Shown here: positions 1-6,340 of the stretch, in pieces
How the letters are laid out: each line of letters opens with the position of its first letter
Position numbering within the stretch: position 1 is the first letter of the stretch
Assembly (NCBI GenBank): GCA_040507895.1
Contig: JBEVNX010000067.1
Coordinates: 1 to 12,337 of the forward strand
Direction of reading: 5' to 3'
Source of the DNA: JBEVNX01 sp040507895
Lineage (GTDB): Bacteria > Desulfobacterota > Binatia > JACPRU01
Length of the DNA: 12,337 bases
Translations under genes and position numbers: made by a program
The notes under the pieces: generated by a model
What the model was told of the DNA's origin: nothing
What the model saw: the letters and a program-made list of their open reading frames with translations, nothing else
The model's database searches: none

Positions 1-413
1 ATTTCCTGGTCGAGCCCGTATCCGGGCACCGCGAGATTCCAAATTTGCCGCCGATCGTCCTCCAGACGGTTGGAAACCCGCTCCTTCAAGGGGATGCCCC
101 AACCGAAGATCTGCGAATCTCCGTAGAGGAGGATCCTTTGCACGCCGGCAGGTCGCGCTACGCTGCGAGGCTCGTCGCGAAACCCGAGGGAGTTGATCCC
201 GTACGTCACAGTGAAATGGCGGGAACGATGAATGCCCTCGGCGCGCGGCATGAGTCTCCAGCCGAGGTCGGCATCCATCCGAATCAAACCGCTCGGGACA
301 GCGTAGTCCCGCGCTTCCGGATGAAAGGCCCGCACCCAAGTCTCGGCGCAGACGAGCGCGATGCCGGCGCCTAACAGCACGACAGCGAAGCGTGAAACGC
401 CACGTCTGATCAT
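1..413 (-). CDS. SGNH/GDSL hydrolase-like protein, C-terminus cut by window edge
   Basis: This open frame starts at ATG 413 and is still open at base 1, so 137 residues are visible and the C-terminus is missing. Residues 8-22 are hydrophobic behind an Arg-rich start (MIRRGVSRF), which suggests a membrane anchor or signal peptide. After it come NSLGFRD (74-80), the nucleophile block LLYGDSQIFGWG (95-106, Ser100) and NLAVPGYGLDQE (126-137). This order is typical of SGNH-hydrolase proteins of the esterase/acetyltransferase-like type. The His/Asp block that would complete the catalytic set lies outside the window, so activity cannot be judged. The gene starts 39 bases after the enoyl-CoA hydratase stop on the same strand and may be the last gene of that operon. 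No good Shine-Dalgarno sequence is visible. The substrate is unknown; exported lipids or polysaccharide acyl groups are possible. Confidence 0.75.
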   Translation of the reverse strand, partial: MIRRGVSRFAVVLLGAGIALVCAETWVRAFHPEARDYAVPSGLIRMDADLGWRLMPRAEGIHRSRHFTVTYGINSLGFRDEPRSVARPAGVQRILLYGDSQIFGWGIPLKERVSNRLEDDRRQIWNLAVPGYGLDQE

Positions 414-452
414 AGTGTCGGCGGCTTCGAGGTAGCGGCTCCGTCTCCGAGC

Positions 453-1244
453 TCAGCGGCGCCCGGCGAAGTTCGGCTCCCGCTTCTCTAGGAAGGCGTC
501 GATCGCCTCCCTGTGGTCCGGCGTGGTGAAGCAGAGCTTCTCGAGCGCGAGCGAGGTGTCGAGCACGAGGTTCACGGTCTCGCGAAGAATCTTGTTGACC
601 GAGACCTTGGTGCCGCGGATCGCCTGCGTCGGTCCGTTGGCGAGGCGATCCGCGAGCGCGAGCGCCTTCGGCATCAGCTCGTCGGCGGGCACGACGTGAT
701 TGACGAGGCCGATGCGGTACGCCTCTTCCGCAGTCAGCAGGTCTCCGGTCATCAGGAACTCCTTCGCGCGCGCGGCGCCGACGAGCCAGGGCCAGATGAT
801 CGCCCCGCCGTCCCCGGCGACGACGCCGATGCGTACGTGGGGATCGCCGATGCGCGCCGCCTCGGAGACGAAGATCACGTCCGCGAACAACGCCAGCGTG
901 GCGCCGAGGCCGGTCGCCGCGCCGTTGACGGCCGCGATGATCGGTTGCTCGACCTCGAGAAAGTCCACGATGATCTTACGGGCTTCGAGAAATAGCGCGT
1001 CGAGCTCGGCCGGGTTCATGTTCTGAAACCAGCGGAGGTCCCCGCCCCCCGAGAACGCCCGCCCGTTGCCGGTGAGGACGACAGCCTCGGTCTCGGCATC
1101 CTTGGCCACATCGGCGAAGATCTCGGAGAGCTCGCGGTGGAGCTCGGCGGTGATCGTGTTGAGAGCCGCGGGTCGATTGAACGCGATCACCAGCACCTTG
1201 CCGCGGCGCTCCGTCGCGAGACACCGGTATCGTTCATAGCCCAT
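453..1244 (-). CDS. Enoyl-CoA hydratase/isomerase (crotonase) family protein, atypical active site
   Basis: The 263-residue product has the normal length and layout of the crotonase fold. The oxyanion-hole segments are visible as GRAFSGGGDL (61-70) and NGAATGLGATLAL (107-119), and the C-terminal helix ends in FLEKREPNF, as in many enoyl-CoA hydratases. The CoA thioester is expected to bind in the cytoplasm. Aligned by eye to rat mitochondrial enoyl-CoA hydratase, the two catalytic glutamates (E144 and E164) correspond to Thr116 and His136. Asp145 in AGDGG lies close by. A standard hydratase mechanism is therefore doubtful, and isomerase, hydrolase or another crotonase chemistry is possible. 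The ATG at 1244 has a GGAGG ribosome site about 7 bases upstream. The gene lies 34 bases after the acyl-CoA dehydrogenase stop, so the two are probably cotranscribed. Fold assignment is firm; the reaction is not. Confidence 0.9.
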   Translation of the reverse strand: MGYERYRCLATERRGKVLVIAFNRPAALNTITAELHRELSEIFADVAKDAETEAVVLTGNGRAFSGGGDLRWFQNMNPAELDALFLEARKIIVDFLEVEQPIIAAVNGAATGLGATLALFADVIFVSEAARIGDPHVRIGVVAGDGGAIIWPWLVGAARAKEFLMTGDLLTAEEAYRIGLVNHVVPADELMPKALALADRLANGPTQAIRGTKVSVNKILRETVNLVLDTSLALEKLCFTTPDHREAIDAFLEKREPNFAGRR

Positions 1245-1278
1245 GGTCGACCTCCGTGGTGAGGCTCGAGAGCGCCGG

Positions 1279-2442
1279 TCATCCGGGGCGAAGCCCGAGG
1301 TGCCTGGCGATCACGTTCCGCTGGATCTGCGTCGTGCCGCCGCCGATCGTCAGCAGCAGCGCGTCGCGCACGTAGCGCTGCACGTGGAGATCCATCGTGT
1401 AGCCCGACCCGCCGTGAATCTGCAGGCAGGCGAGCGCGGCCTTCTTCGCCGCCTCGCTCGCCAGCACCTTGGCGATCGCACCCTCCCGGCCGCAAGGCCG
1501 GCCGGCGTCGTAGAGCCAGGCGGCGTGCCAGAGGACGAGGCGTGCAGCATGGATCTCCGCGTCGAGCTCGGCGAGCAGATGGCCGATCGACTGGAACTCG
1601 CCGATCCGCTTCCCGAATTGCTCGCGCTGCTTCGCGTAGGCGAGCGCTTCCTCGAACGCCGCGGTCGCGACGCCGAGCGAGTTCGCGCCGAGCTCGAGGT
1701 GCTCGACGTCCAGGATCGCCATCAGCTGGCCCCAGCCCGAGCCCGTGGCAGCGGCTCCGCCGAGCACGTCCTCGGCGCCCACTCGAACGTCGTCGAAATG
1801 GACCGAGCAAATGCTCGACCCCTTGTAGCCGAGCTTCTCGATGCGGGCGATCGAGATCCCGGGGTGCTTCGCGTCGACCACCACGAACGAGAACGCGCCG
1901 CCGCGAGCGGCTCCGGGGTCGCTGCGCACGAACACGACGAGCACGTCGGCCGCATCCGCCGAGGTGATGAACGTCTTCTCGCCGCGAACCACGAGCTCTC
2001 CGCCGTCGCGCGTCGCAGCCGTGCGGATCGACGCGAGATCGGAGCCGGCGCCGGGCTCGGTGAGCGCGAGGGCCACCACGCAGTCGCCGCGCGCGATCCG
2101 CGGCAAAAATCCCTCGCGCTGCTGCTCAGACCCGAGGCGGCCGAAGATCTGTCCGCCGTACGAGAGGAACAGCGTCACCGCGAAGCCGATCGCCCCCGAT
2201 GCGCGTGCGGCTTCCTCGATCACCAGCAGCGCGCCGAGCGTCTCGGGACCGGCGCCGCCGTAGTGCGCGTCGATCGTCAGGCCGAGGAGACCGGCGTCGC
2301 CGAGCGCCCGTACCACGGCGGTCGGAAACTCGTCGGCCGCGTCGAGGCGGCGGATTTCCTCCTTCGGGCACACCTTTCCGAGGATACGCCGCGCCGCCTG
2401 CTGGATCATCGTCTGCTCGTCGGAGAGATTGAAATCGATCAC
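1279..2442 (-). CDS. Acyl-CoA dehydrogenase, catalytic base at the isovaleryl-CoA dehydrogenase position
   Basis: The 387-residue flavoprotein has the usual full length. It should introduce an alpha,beta double bond into an acyl-CoA and pass electrons to electron-transfer flavoprotein. Visible signatures are the FAD/substrate segment ALTEPGAGSDLASI (126-139), the middle beta-domain, AKQREQFGKRIGEFQ (270-284), and the C-terminal QIHGGSGYTMDLHVQRYVRD (341-360). In medium-chain enzymes the catalytic Glu sits in YEGT near the C-terminus; here that site reads GGGT with Gly368. Glu247 in LDVEHLELG aligns instead with the catalytic Glu254 of isovaleryl-CoA dehydrogenase, so the enzyme is probably active with a relocated base. 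The start is GTG at 2442 with a weak GGGGA site; the ATG at 2450 is out of frame. The gene leads the minus arm of a divergent pair and lies just downstream of the 2466-2487 palindrome. Chain or branch specificity cannot be fixed. Confidence 0.93.
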   Translation of the reverse strand: MIDFNLSDEQTMIQQAARRILGKVCPKEEIRRLDAADEFPTAVVRALGDAGLLGLTIDAHYGGAGPETLGALLVIEEAARASGAIGFAVTLFLSYGGQIFGRLGSEQQREGFLPRIARGDCVVALALTEPGAGSDLASIRTAATRDGGELVVRGEKTFITSADAADVLVVFVRSDPGAARGGAFSFVVVDAKHPGISIARIEKLGYKGSSICSVHFDDVRVGAEDVLGGAAATGSGWGQLMAILDVEHLELGANSLGVATAAFEEALAYAKQREQFGKRIGEFQSIGHLLAELDAEIHAARLVLWHAAWLYDAGRPCGREGAIAKVLASEAAKKAALACLQIHGGSGYTMDLHVQRYVRDALLLTIGGGTTQIQRNVIARHLGLRPG

Positions 2443-2443
2443 G

Positions 2444-2472
2444 TTGACATCCCCGACACGGTCGACTACCTA
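2444..2472 (+). promoter_or_regulatory. Candidate promoter for the P450-TetR-SDR arm
   Basis: A perfect sigma70-type -35 box, TTGACA (2444-2449), is followed after 17 bases by TACCTA (2467-2472). That is a poor -10 box, matching the consensus mainly at its first two bases. The putative -10 lies inside the 2466-2487 palindrome, so a repressor bound there would block RNA polymerase. The -35 match and spacing are seen directly; promoter activity is inferred. Confidence 0.4.
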
Positions 2473-2487
2473 CCGGTCGATAGGTAG
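2466..2487. promoter_or_regulatory. 22-bp palindromic operator, probable TetR site
   Basis: The arms CTACCTA and TAGGTAG are perfect inverted repeats around an 8-base centre (CCGGTCGA). Over the whole 22 bp, 9 of 11 pairs are complementary. Size and shape fit operators of TetR-family regulators of lipid metabolism. It lies in the 140-base gap between the divergent acyl-CoA dehydrogenase (GTG at 2442) and P450 (ATG at 2583). A TetR gene is encoded in the plus arm. I saw no second copy in the window. Confidence 0.65.
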
Positions 2488-2567
2488 CACGGCCCCGCGC
2501 GGGTTTCGAGTCGTCAGGCGTCGTGCGAAGGGGGGATCGTCGTGAAGCCCGTCACCGCAGCCACGAG

Positions 2568-2575
2568 AAGGGGAG
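2568..2575 (+). promoter_or_regulatory. Ribosome binding site deciding the P450 start
   Basis: AAGGGGAG lies 7 bases before ATG 2583. An in-frame GTG at 2523 would add 20 residues rich in Arg and His that no P450 needs, so the ATG is preferred. Confidence 0.6.
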
Positions 2576-2582
2576 CCGCGGC

Positions 2583-3812
2583 ATGATCGAAGCGTCCCGC
2601 GACGCGGTCGAGGATCGCAGCCTGCTCGCTCCGGAGATCGTCCAGGATCCGCACCCGTATTTTCACGAGCTCCGCGCGAGAGATCCGGTCCACTGGAGCG
2701 AGATTCACCGCGGGTGGTTGCTGACCCGCCACGACGACGTCGGAGCCGCCTTCCGGGATCTGCGGCTCTCCTCGTCCCGCGTCAGCTCGCTGCTGCCGTT
2801 CGAGCGCTCGGAAGAGGAGCGAGCGTCCTTCGAGCCGATCTGGCGGTCGCTGGCGAACTGGATGGTGTTCAAGGATCCCCCCGAGCACGCGCACCTGCGC
2901 CGATTGGCGCGCGCGGCGTTCGCGGTGCGCACCGTGGAGAGCCTGCGGCCGATGATCACGCGCGTCGTCGACGAGCTGCTCGACCGGCTCGAGGCCGCCG
3001 GCCGCGCCGACTTCGTGGCGACGTTCGCCTACCCGCTCGCGTCCACCGTCATCGCCAACGGCATCGGCGTGCCGGCAGCCGACCAGCAGGAGTTCCGCGC
3101 CTGGTCGGAGGACGTCGCGACGTTCATATTCGGTTCCGGTCGAGCCGACCGCCGTGAGCTCGGCGTGAGCGGCGTCGCCAACCTCGAGAGGTATTTCCGG
3201 GAGCTGCTCGACCGGGCCAGGCGTGAGAACGCCCCCACCCTTCTCGGCGATCTCGCGCGCGTCGAAGAGACGGGCGAGACGTTGTCGGACGACGAGGTGG
3301 TCGCCACCTGCGCGTTCTTGCTCTTCGCCGGACACGAGACGACCGCGAACCTGGTCTCCAGCTCGATCCTCGCCCTGGATCGCTTCCCGGCCGAACGGGA
3401 GAGACTCCGCCGAGAGCCGCGGCTCATTCCCTCCGCCGTCGAAGAAGCGCTGCGCTTCGAGGGACCCGCGAAGCTCATGGTGCGGATCGCCATGGCAGAC
3501 GTCGAGATGCGCGGACGGACGATCCGCTCGGGGCAGCGCGTCTTTCTCGTGCAGGCAGCGGCCAACCGCGACCCGGAGCGCTTCGCGGACCCCGACCGCT
3601 TCGACGCGGCGCGCGAAGACAACGACCACTACGGATTCGGATACGGCATCCATCATTGCCTCGGGGCACCGCTGGCCCGCCTCGAGTCGCAGATCGCTCT
3701 ATCCCGGCTGCTCGAGCGGTTGCCCCGGCTTCGCGTGGTCGAGGAGGCACCGCGCTGGCGCCGGGCGATCCTCATGCGCAACCTCGAGCGGCTCGACGTG
3801 GCGACCGAGTAG
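2583..3812 (+). CDS. Cytochrome P450
   Basis: The 409-residue product is a soluble bacterial class I P450 without a membrane anchor. It should insert one oxygen atom from O2 into a hydrophobic substrate, using electrons from a ferredoxin and reductase not encoded in the window. Signatures in order are the C-helix region PPEHAHLRRLARAAF (99-113), the I-helix oxygen-activation motif AGHETT (249-254), the K-helix ExxR as EALR (288-291), the meander RDPERFADPDRFD (329-341), and the heme-binding loop FGYGIHHCLGAPLAR (352-366) with Cys359 as thiolate ligand. All core residues are present, so the enzyme should be functional. It is the first gene of the plus arm, with the TetR gene starting 4 bases after its stop. 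Substrates of related CYPs include steroids, terpenes, fatty acids and alkanes; the sequence does not decide between them. Confidence 0.96.
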   Translation: MIEASRDAVEDRSLLAPEIVQDPHPYFHELRARDPVHWSEIHRGWLLTRHDDVGAAFRDLRLSSSRVSSLLPFERSEEERASFEPIWRSLANWMVFKDPPEHAHLRRLARAAFAVRTVESLRPMITRVVDELLDRLEAAGRADFVATFAYPLASTVIANGIGVPAADQQEFRAWSEDVATFIFGSGRADRRELGVSGVANLERYFRELLDRARRENAPTLLGDLARVEETGETLSDDEVVATCAFLLFAGHETTANLVSSSILALDRFPAERERLRREPRLIPSAVEEALRFEGPAKLMVRIAMADVEMRGRTIRSGQRVFLVQAAANRDPERFADPDRFDAAREDNDHYGFGYGIHHCLGAPLARLESQIALSRLLERLPRLRVVEEAPRWRRAILMRNLERLDVATE

Positions 3813-3816
3813 ACGA

Positions 3817-4491
3817 TTGGGCGCGAGGCGTCTCAGGAGCCGGGGAGACGGGGCTCCGCGGCGGGACCGGCCGGCAGAGATCCTCGCGCGTGCGACCGCG
3901 CTCTTCGCCGACGCGGGCGTCGCCAACGTGTCGATGAACGACATCGCCGACGCGGTCGGCATTCAGAAGCCGAGCCTCTACTACTTCTTCCCCTCCAAGC
4001 AGGAGCTGCTGCGCGCTCTGATACAGCCGCTCGTCGAGGAGCCTTACCGGGAGCTTCGCGCGATTGCCGAAGGTTCGGAGCCCGCGGAGCGCAAGGTCGT
4101 CGCGGCCATGGTCGCTCTCGGACGAACGTTCGACCGAAATCGCAGCGGCATGGAGATCGTCGTCCGCGAGAAACTCGAACGGCACCTTTCTCCTGCGGCC
4201 TTCCGCGAGATCATGCGGACGAAGGCCGCCTACACGGCGCTGTGGCGACGCATGCTGCGCGAGGGCATACGGTCGGGCCGCTTCGTTCCGCTCGACGACA
4301 AGATCGTCGCCTTCGCGATCATCGGCTCTCTCGATTGGATGTACGCCTGGTTCGATCCCGGCGGCGAGCTAGCGGCGGAAGAGATCGCGAGGCGGATCGC
4401 CGCGGCCTTCCTCGACGGCATCGTCGCCCGTCGCCGGAGAGCCACGCGAGGGCACAACCCGACGAAGGCGAAGACGGGGTCGACCTCTTGA
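3817..4491 (+). CDS. TetR/AcrR-family transcriptional regulator
   Basis: The frame codes for about 224 residues, slightly above the family norm of about 200. The N-terminal DNA-binding domain is clear: AEILARATALFADAGVANVS (about 20-39), then the helix-turn-helix MNDIADAVGIQKPSLYYFFP (about 40-59) followed by SKQELL. The C-terminal helical part would bind an effector and form the dimer. No ATG or GTG lies in frame before the conserved domain, so TTG at 3817 is the best visible start, 4 bases after the P450 stop; the start is uncertain and the ribosome site is weak. Such regulators usually repress and are released by a ligand, often an acyl-CoA or the pathway substrate. The likely target is the 22-bp palindrome in the divergent promoter at 2466-2487, which would place both arms and the regulator itself under its control. 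The effector is unknown. Confidence 0.9.
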   Translation: MGARRLRSRGDGAPRRDRPAEILARATALFADAGVANVSMNDIADAVGIQKPSLYYFFPSKQELLRALIQPLVEEPYRELRAIAEGSEPAERKVVAAMVALGRTFDRNRSGMEIVVREKLERHLSPAAFREIMRTKAAYTALWRRMLREGIRSGRFVPLDDKIVAFAIIGSLDWMYAWFDPGGELAAEEIARRIAAAFLDGIVARRRRATRGHNPTKAKTGSTS

Positions 4492-4570
4492 CCCGTGGGC
4501 AACGACCGCGATGCAATCCGGCCCCACGAACGCTGGGAAACGTCCGCCCACGCGTCGGAAAGGAGCGATC

Positions 4571-5362
4571 ATGAGATTCACCGGCCAAGTCGCACTCGTC
4601 ACCGGCGCAGGGCGTGGCATCGGCAAGACGATCGCCCTCGCGCTCGCCCGTGAAGGGGCCGACGTCGCCATCGCCGACCTCGAGGGCGAGAATGCCGAGA
4701 AAACTGCGGCAGAGGTGCAAAATCTCGGACGGCGTTCGTTCGCTGGCGTCTGCGATGTCCGAGATCACGCTGCGGTGCAGAAGTTCGTCACAGGCATCGT
4801 CGGTGCGCTCGGCAAGATCGACGTGCTGGTCAACGACGCGGGGATCGCCAAGGCGCAGCCCTTCCTCGAGATCACCCCGGAGAACTGGGACAACCATCTT
4901 CGAACTCACCTCTTCGGTACCTTCTACTGCTCGCAAGCGGCCGCCCGCGACATGGCGCAGCGGCGCTACGGGCGCATCGTCACCATCGCATCGGTCGCCG
5001 GCCTGATGGGTCCCATCGATCTGGCGCCCTACGGCGCCGCAAAGGCGGGTATGATCGGCCTCACCCGCGCGATGGCGTTCGAGCTCGCCGACTACGGCAT
5101 CACCGCCAACGCGGTGGCTCCGGGGCCGATCGACACCGAGCTCCTGCGCAAGGCATGGACGAAGGAAGCGCTCGAGGAGCGCGCCAATCACATCCCGGCG
5201 CGACGCCTCGGCACGGTGGAGGAGGTCGCCCACGCGGTGCTGTTCCTCGCCTCGCCCGAGGCCGCCTACGTCTCCGGAGCGGTGCTCGTCATCGACGGGG
5301 GATCGGTGGCCGCGGGCGCCTACATGGTCGAGCAGTACCGCCGCCGGCGCAGCAAGGCCTGA
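4571..5362 (+). CDS. Short-chain dehydrogenase/reductase (FabG-like)
   Basis: This 263-residue classical SDR should oxidise or reduce an alcohol/ketone pair with NAD(P)(H) in the cytoplasm. The cofactor motif TGAGRGIG is at 11-18, Asp62 in CDV marks the adenine-binding site, and NDAG (88-91) replaces the usual NNAG. The catalytic Ser141, Tyr154 and Lys158 (YGAAK) are present, followed by PGPIDT (184-189). The Asn of the usual tetrad is replaced by His113 in THLFGTF. An acidic residue at the end of the second strand (Asp36 in IADLE) suggests NAD(H) rather than NADP(H). ATG 4571 follows GGAAAGGAG with a 5-base spacer and is preferred over an upstream extension. It lies 79 bases after the TetR stop on the same strand. 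A natural role is oxidising the alcohol made by the P450, but 3-hydroxyacyl-CoA chemistry is equally possible. Confidence 0.93.
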   Translation: MRFTGQVALVTGAGRGIGKTIALALAREGADVAIADLEGENAEKTAAEVQNLGRRSFAGVCDVRDHAAVQKFVTGIVGALGKIDVLVNDAGIAKAQPFLEITPENWDNHLRTHLFGTFYCSQAAARDMAQRRYGRIVTIASVAGLMGPIDLAPYGAAKAGMIGLTRAMAFELADYGITANAVAPGPIDTELLRKAWTKEALEERANHIPARRLGTVEEVAHAVLFLASPEAAYVSGAVLVIDGGSVAAGAYMVEQYRRRRSKA

Positions 5363-5380
5363 GGGGAAGGATCCTCAGGC
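5357..5380. terminator. Bidirectional hairpin across two convergent stop codons
   Basis: GCCTGAGG (5357-5364) and CCTCAGGC (5373-5380) form a perfect 8-bp stem with an 8-base loop. The left arm contains the SDR stop TGA and the right arm contains the stop of the minus-strand dehalogenase. There is no T-run on either side, so it is not a textbook intrinsic terminator. It may still pause or end transcription from both directions, or protect 3' ends. Confidence 0.5.
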
Positions 5381-6235
5381 GGCGACCGCGACCTTGCGCC
5401 GCCGCCCATCCCGCACCGCTTCGGCGATTTCCAGCGGATGATCCTCCTGCACGTAATGGAGGCCGGGGCCGATCTTGCGGACCTCGAGGTTGCGCATGCG
5501 CTCGCGGCACCAGACCGCGGCGCGGTCGGTGATCAACACGCCGGGATCGAAGGTGAGCAGCAGCTTGGGCACCGGATGCTCTCCGAGCCACCGCGTGCCG
5601 GCCTCGATGATCTCGATCACGTCCTTGGGCTCGCCCGCGATCGGCAGCTGCCGCGGCCAGGCGAGCACCGGCCGGCGGCTCTTCGGCTCGCGAAACGGAG
5701 CGCGATAGGCCTCCATCTCCTCGTCGCTGAGCTTCCGCAGGATCGCGCCGGGCAGCACGCTCTCGATGAACCGGTTCTCCTCGATGACGAGCTTCTCGCC
5801 GGCGCCCGCCGTGCGGAACGCCTGGAACAGCGGCACGAAGTCCTTCGGGAAAGCGTCCCAGCCGATCTCCTGGACGATCGCTTCCATCATCGCGATGCAG
5901 GCGACGCGCTCGGGGTGGCGCCGCGCCCAGTAGATGCCGAGCGCCGAGCCCCAGTCGTGCACGACCAGCGTGACGCGGAAGAGGTCGAGCGCGCCGAACC
6001 AGGCGTCGAGATACCGGGCATGGTCGAGCAGGTGATAGGCGAGGTCCGGCTTGCCCGACTTTCCCATGCCGATCAGGTCGGGCGCCAAGCAGCGGCCTTC
6101 ACCGGCAAGCGGAGGAATCACGTTTCGCCACAGATAGGACGACGTAGGGTTGCCGTGCAGGAAGACGATCGGGTCGCCGCGGCCGCTCTCGACGTAGTGG
6201 ATCGTCGAATCGAGAACGCGGATGTCGTTTTCCAT
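5375..6235 (-). CDS. dhaA: Haloalkane dehalogenase-like alpha/beta hydrolase (class II)
   Basis: The 286-residue product matches the length and motifs of class II haloalkane dehalogenases (DhaA/LinB group), which hydrolyse carbon-halogen bonds to an alcohol and halide. FLHGNPTSSYLWRN (25-38) carries the halide-binding Asn29. VVHDWGSALG (91-100) holds the nucleophile Asp94 and the second halide ligand Trp95. Glu118 in MMEAI is at the class II acid position, and His260 in GPGLHYVQED is the catalytic base, so the full pentad is present. ATG 6235 has a strong GAGGAGG site. There is no signal peptide; the enzyme is cytoplasmic. The gene lies 105 bases after the deacetylase-like gene on the same strand and converges on the SDR. 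The same active site occurs in Renilla-type luciferases and in homologues of unknown substrate, so halogen removal is likely but not certain. Confidence 0.87.
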   Translation of the reverse strand: MENDIRVLDSTIHYVESGRGDPIVFLHGNPTSSYLWRNVIPPLAGEGRCLAPDLIGMGKSGKPDLAYHLLDHARYLDAWFGALDLFRVTLVVHDWGSALGIYWARRHPERVACIAMMEAIVQEIGWDAFPKDFVPLFQAFRTAGAGEKLVIEENRFIESVLPGAILRKLSDEEMEAYRAPFREPKSRRPVLAWPRQLPIAGEPKDVIEIIEAGTRWLGEHPVPKLLLTFDPGVLITDRAAVWCRERMRNLEVRKIGPGLHYVQEDHPLEIAEAVRDGRRRKVAVAA

Positions 6236-6340
6236 GGCCCTCCTCGGATCCTGGTCGGAGCGCAGTCGGTGAGGGTCGCTGAATCCGGACTCTTCGCCCG
6301 TCCACGGCGGCGGACCCGCAGCGACTCCGCTCCGGCTCGC

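Noticed and set aside
45..374. Plus-strand open frame of 109 codons
   Set aside because: It lies antisense to the SGNH-type gene, has no recognisable domain and no ribosome site; the minus frame carries clear conserved motifs.
1243..2487. Long plus-strand open frame opposite the acyl-CoA dehydrogenase
   Set aside because: The translation is Arg/Ala/Glu-rich low-information sequence typical of the shadow frame of a high-GC gene; the minus strand encodes a complete acyl-CoA dehydrogenase.
2494..2503. CCCGCGCGGG followed by TTT
   Set aside because: A 10-bp GC-only palindrome with no loop of its own; easily expected by chance at this base composition and badly placed for a terminator.
2514..3656. 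Long minus-strand open frame opposite the P450
   Set aside because: Shadow of the P450 gene; no domain, no ribosome site, and composition typical of antisense high-GC frames.
4494..4552. CGTGGGC and GCCCACG arms in the gap between the TetR and SDR genes
   Set aside because: Arms are 7 bp and about 45 bases apart in GC-rich DNA; not convincing as a hairpin, attenuator or operator.
6236..6340. 105-base gap between the deacetylase and dehalogenase genes
   Set aside because: Apart from the dehalogenase ribosome site (6238-6246) I see no promoter, strong hairpin or small gene here.
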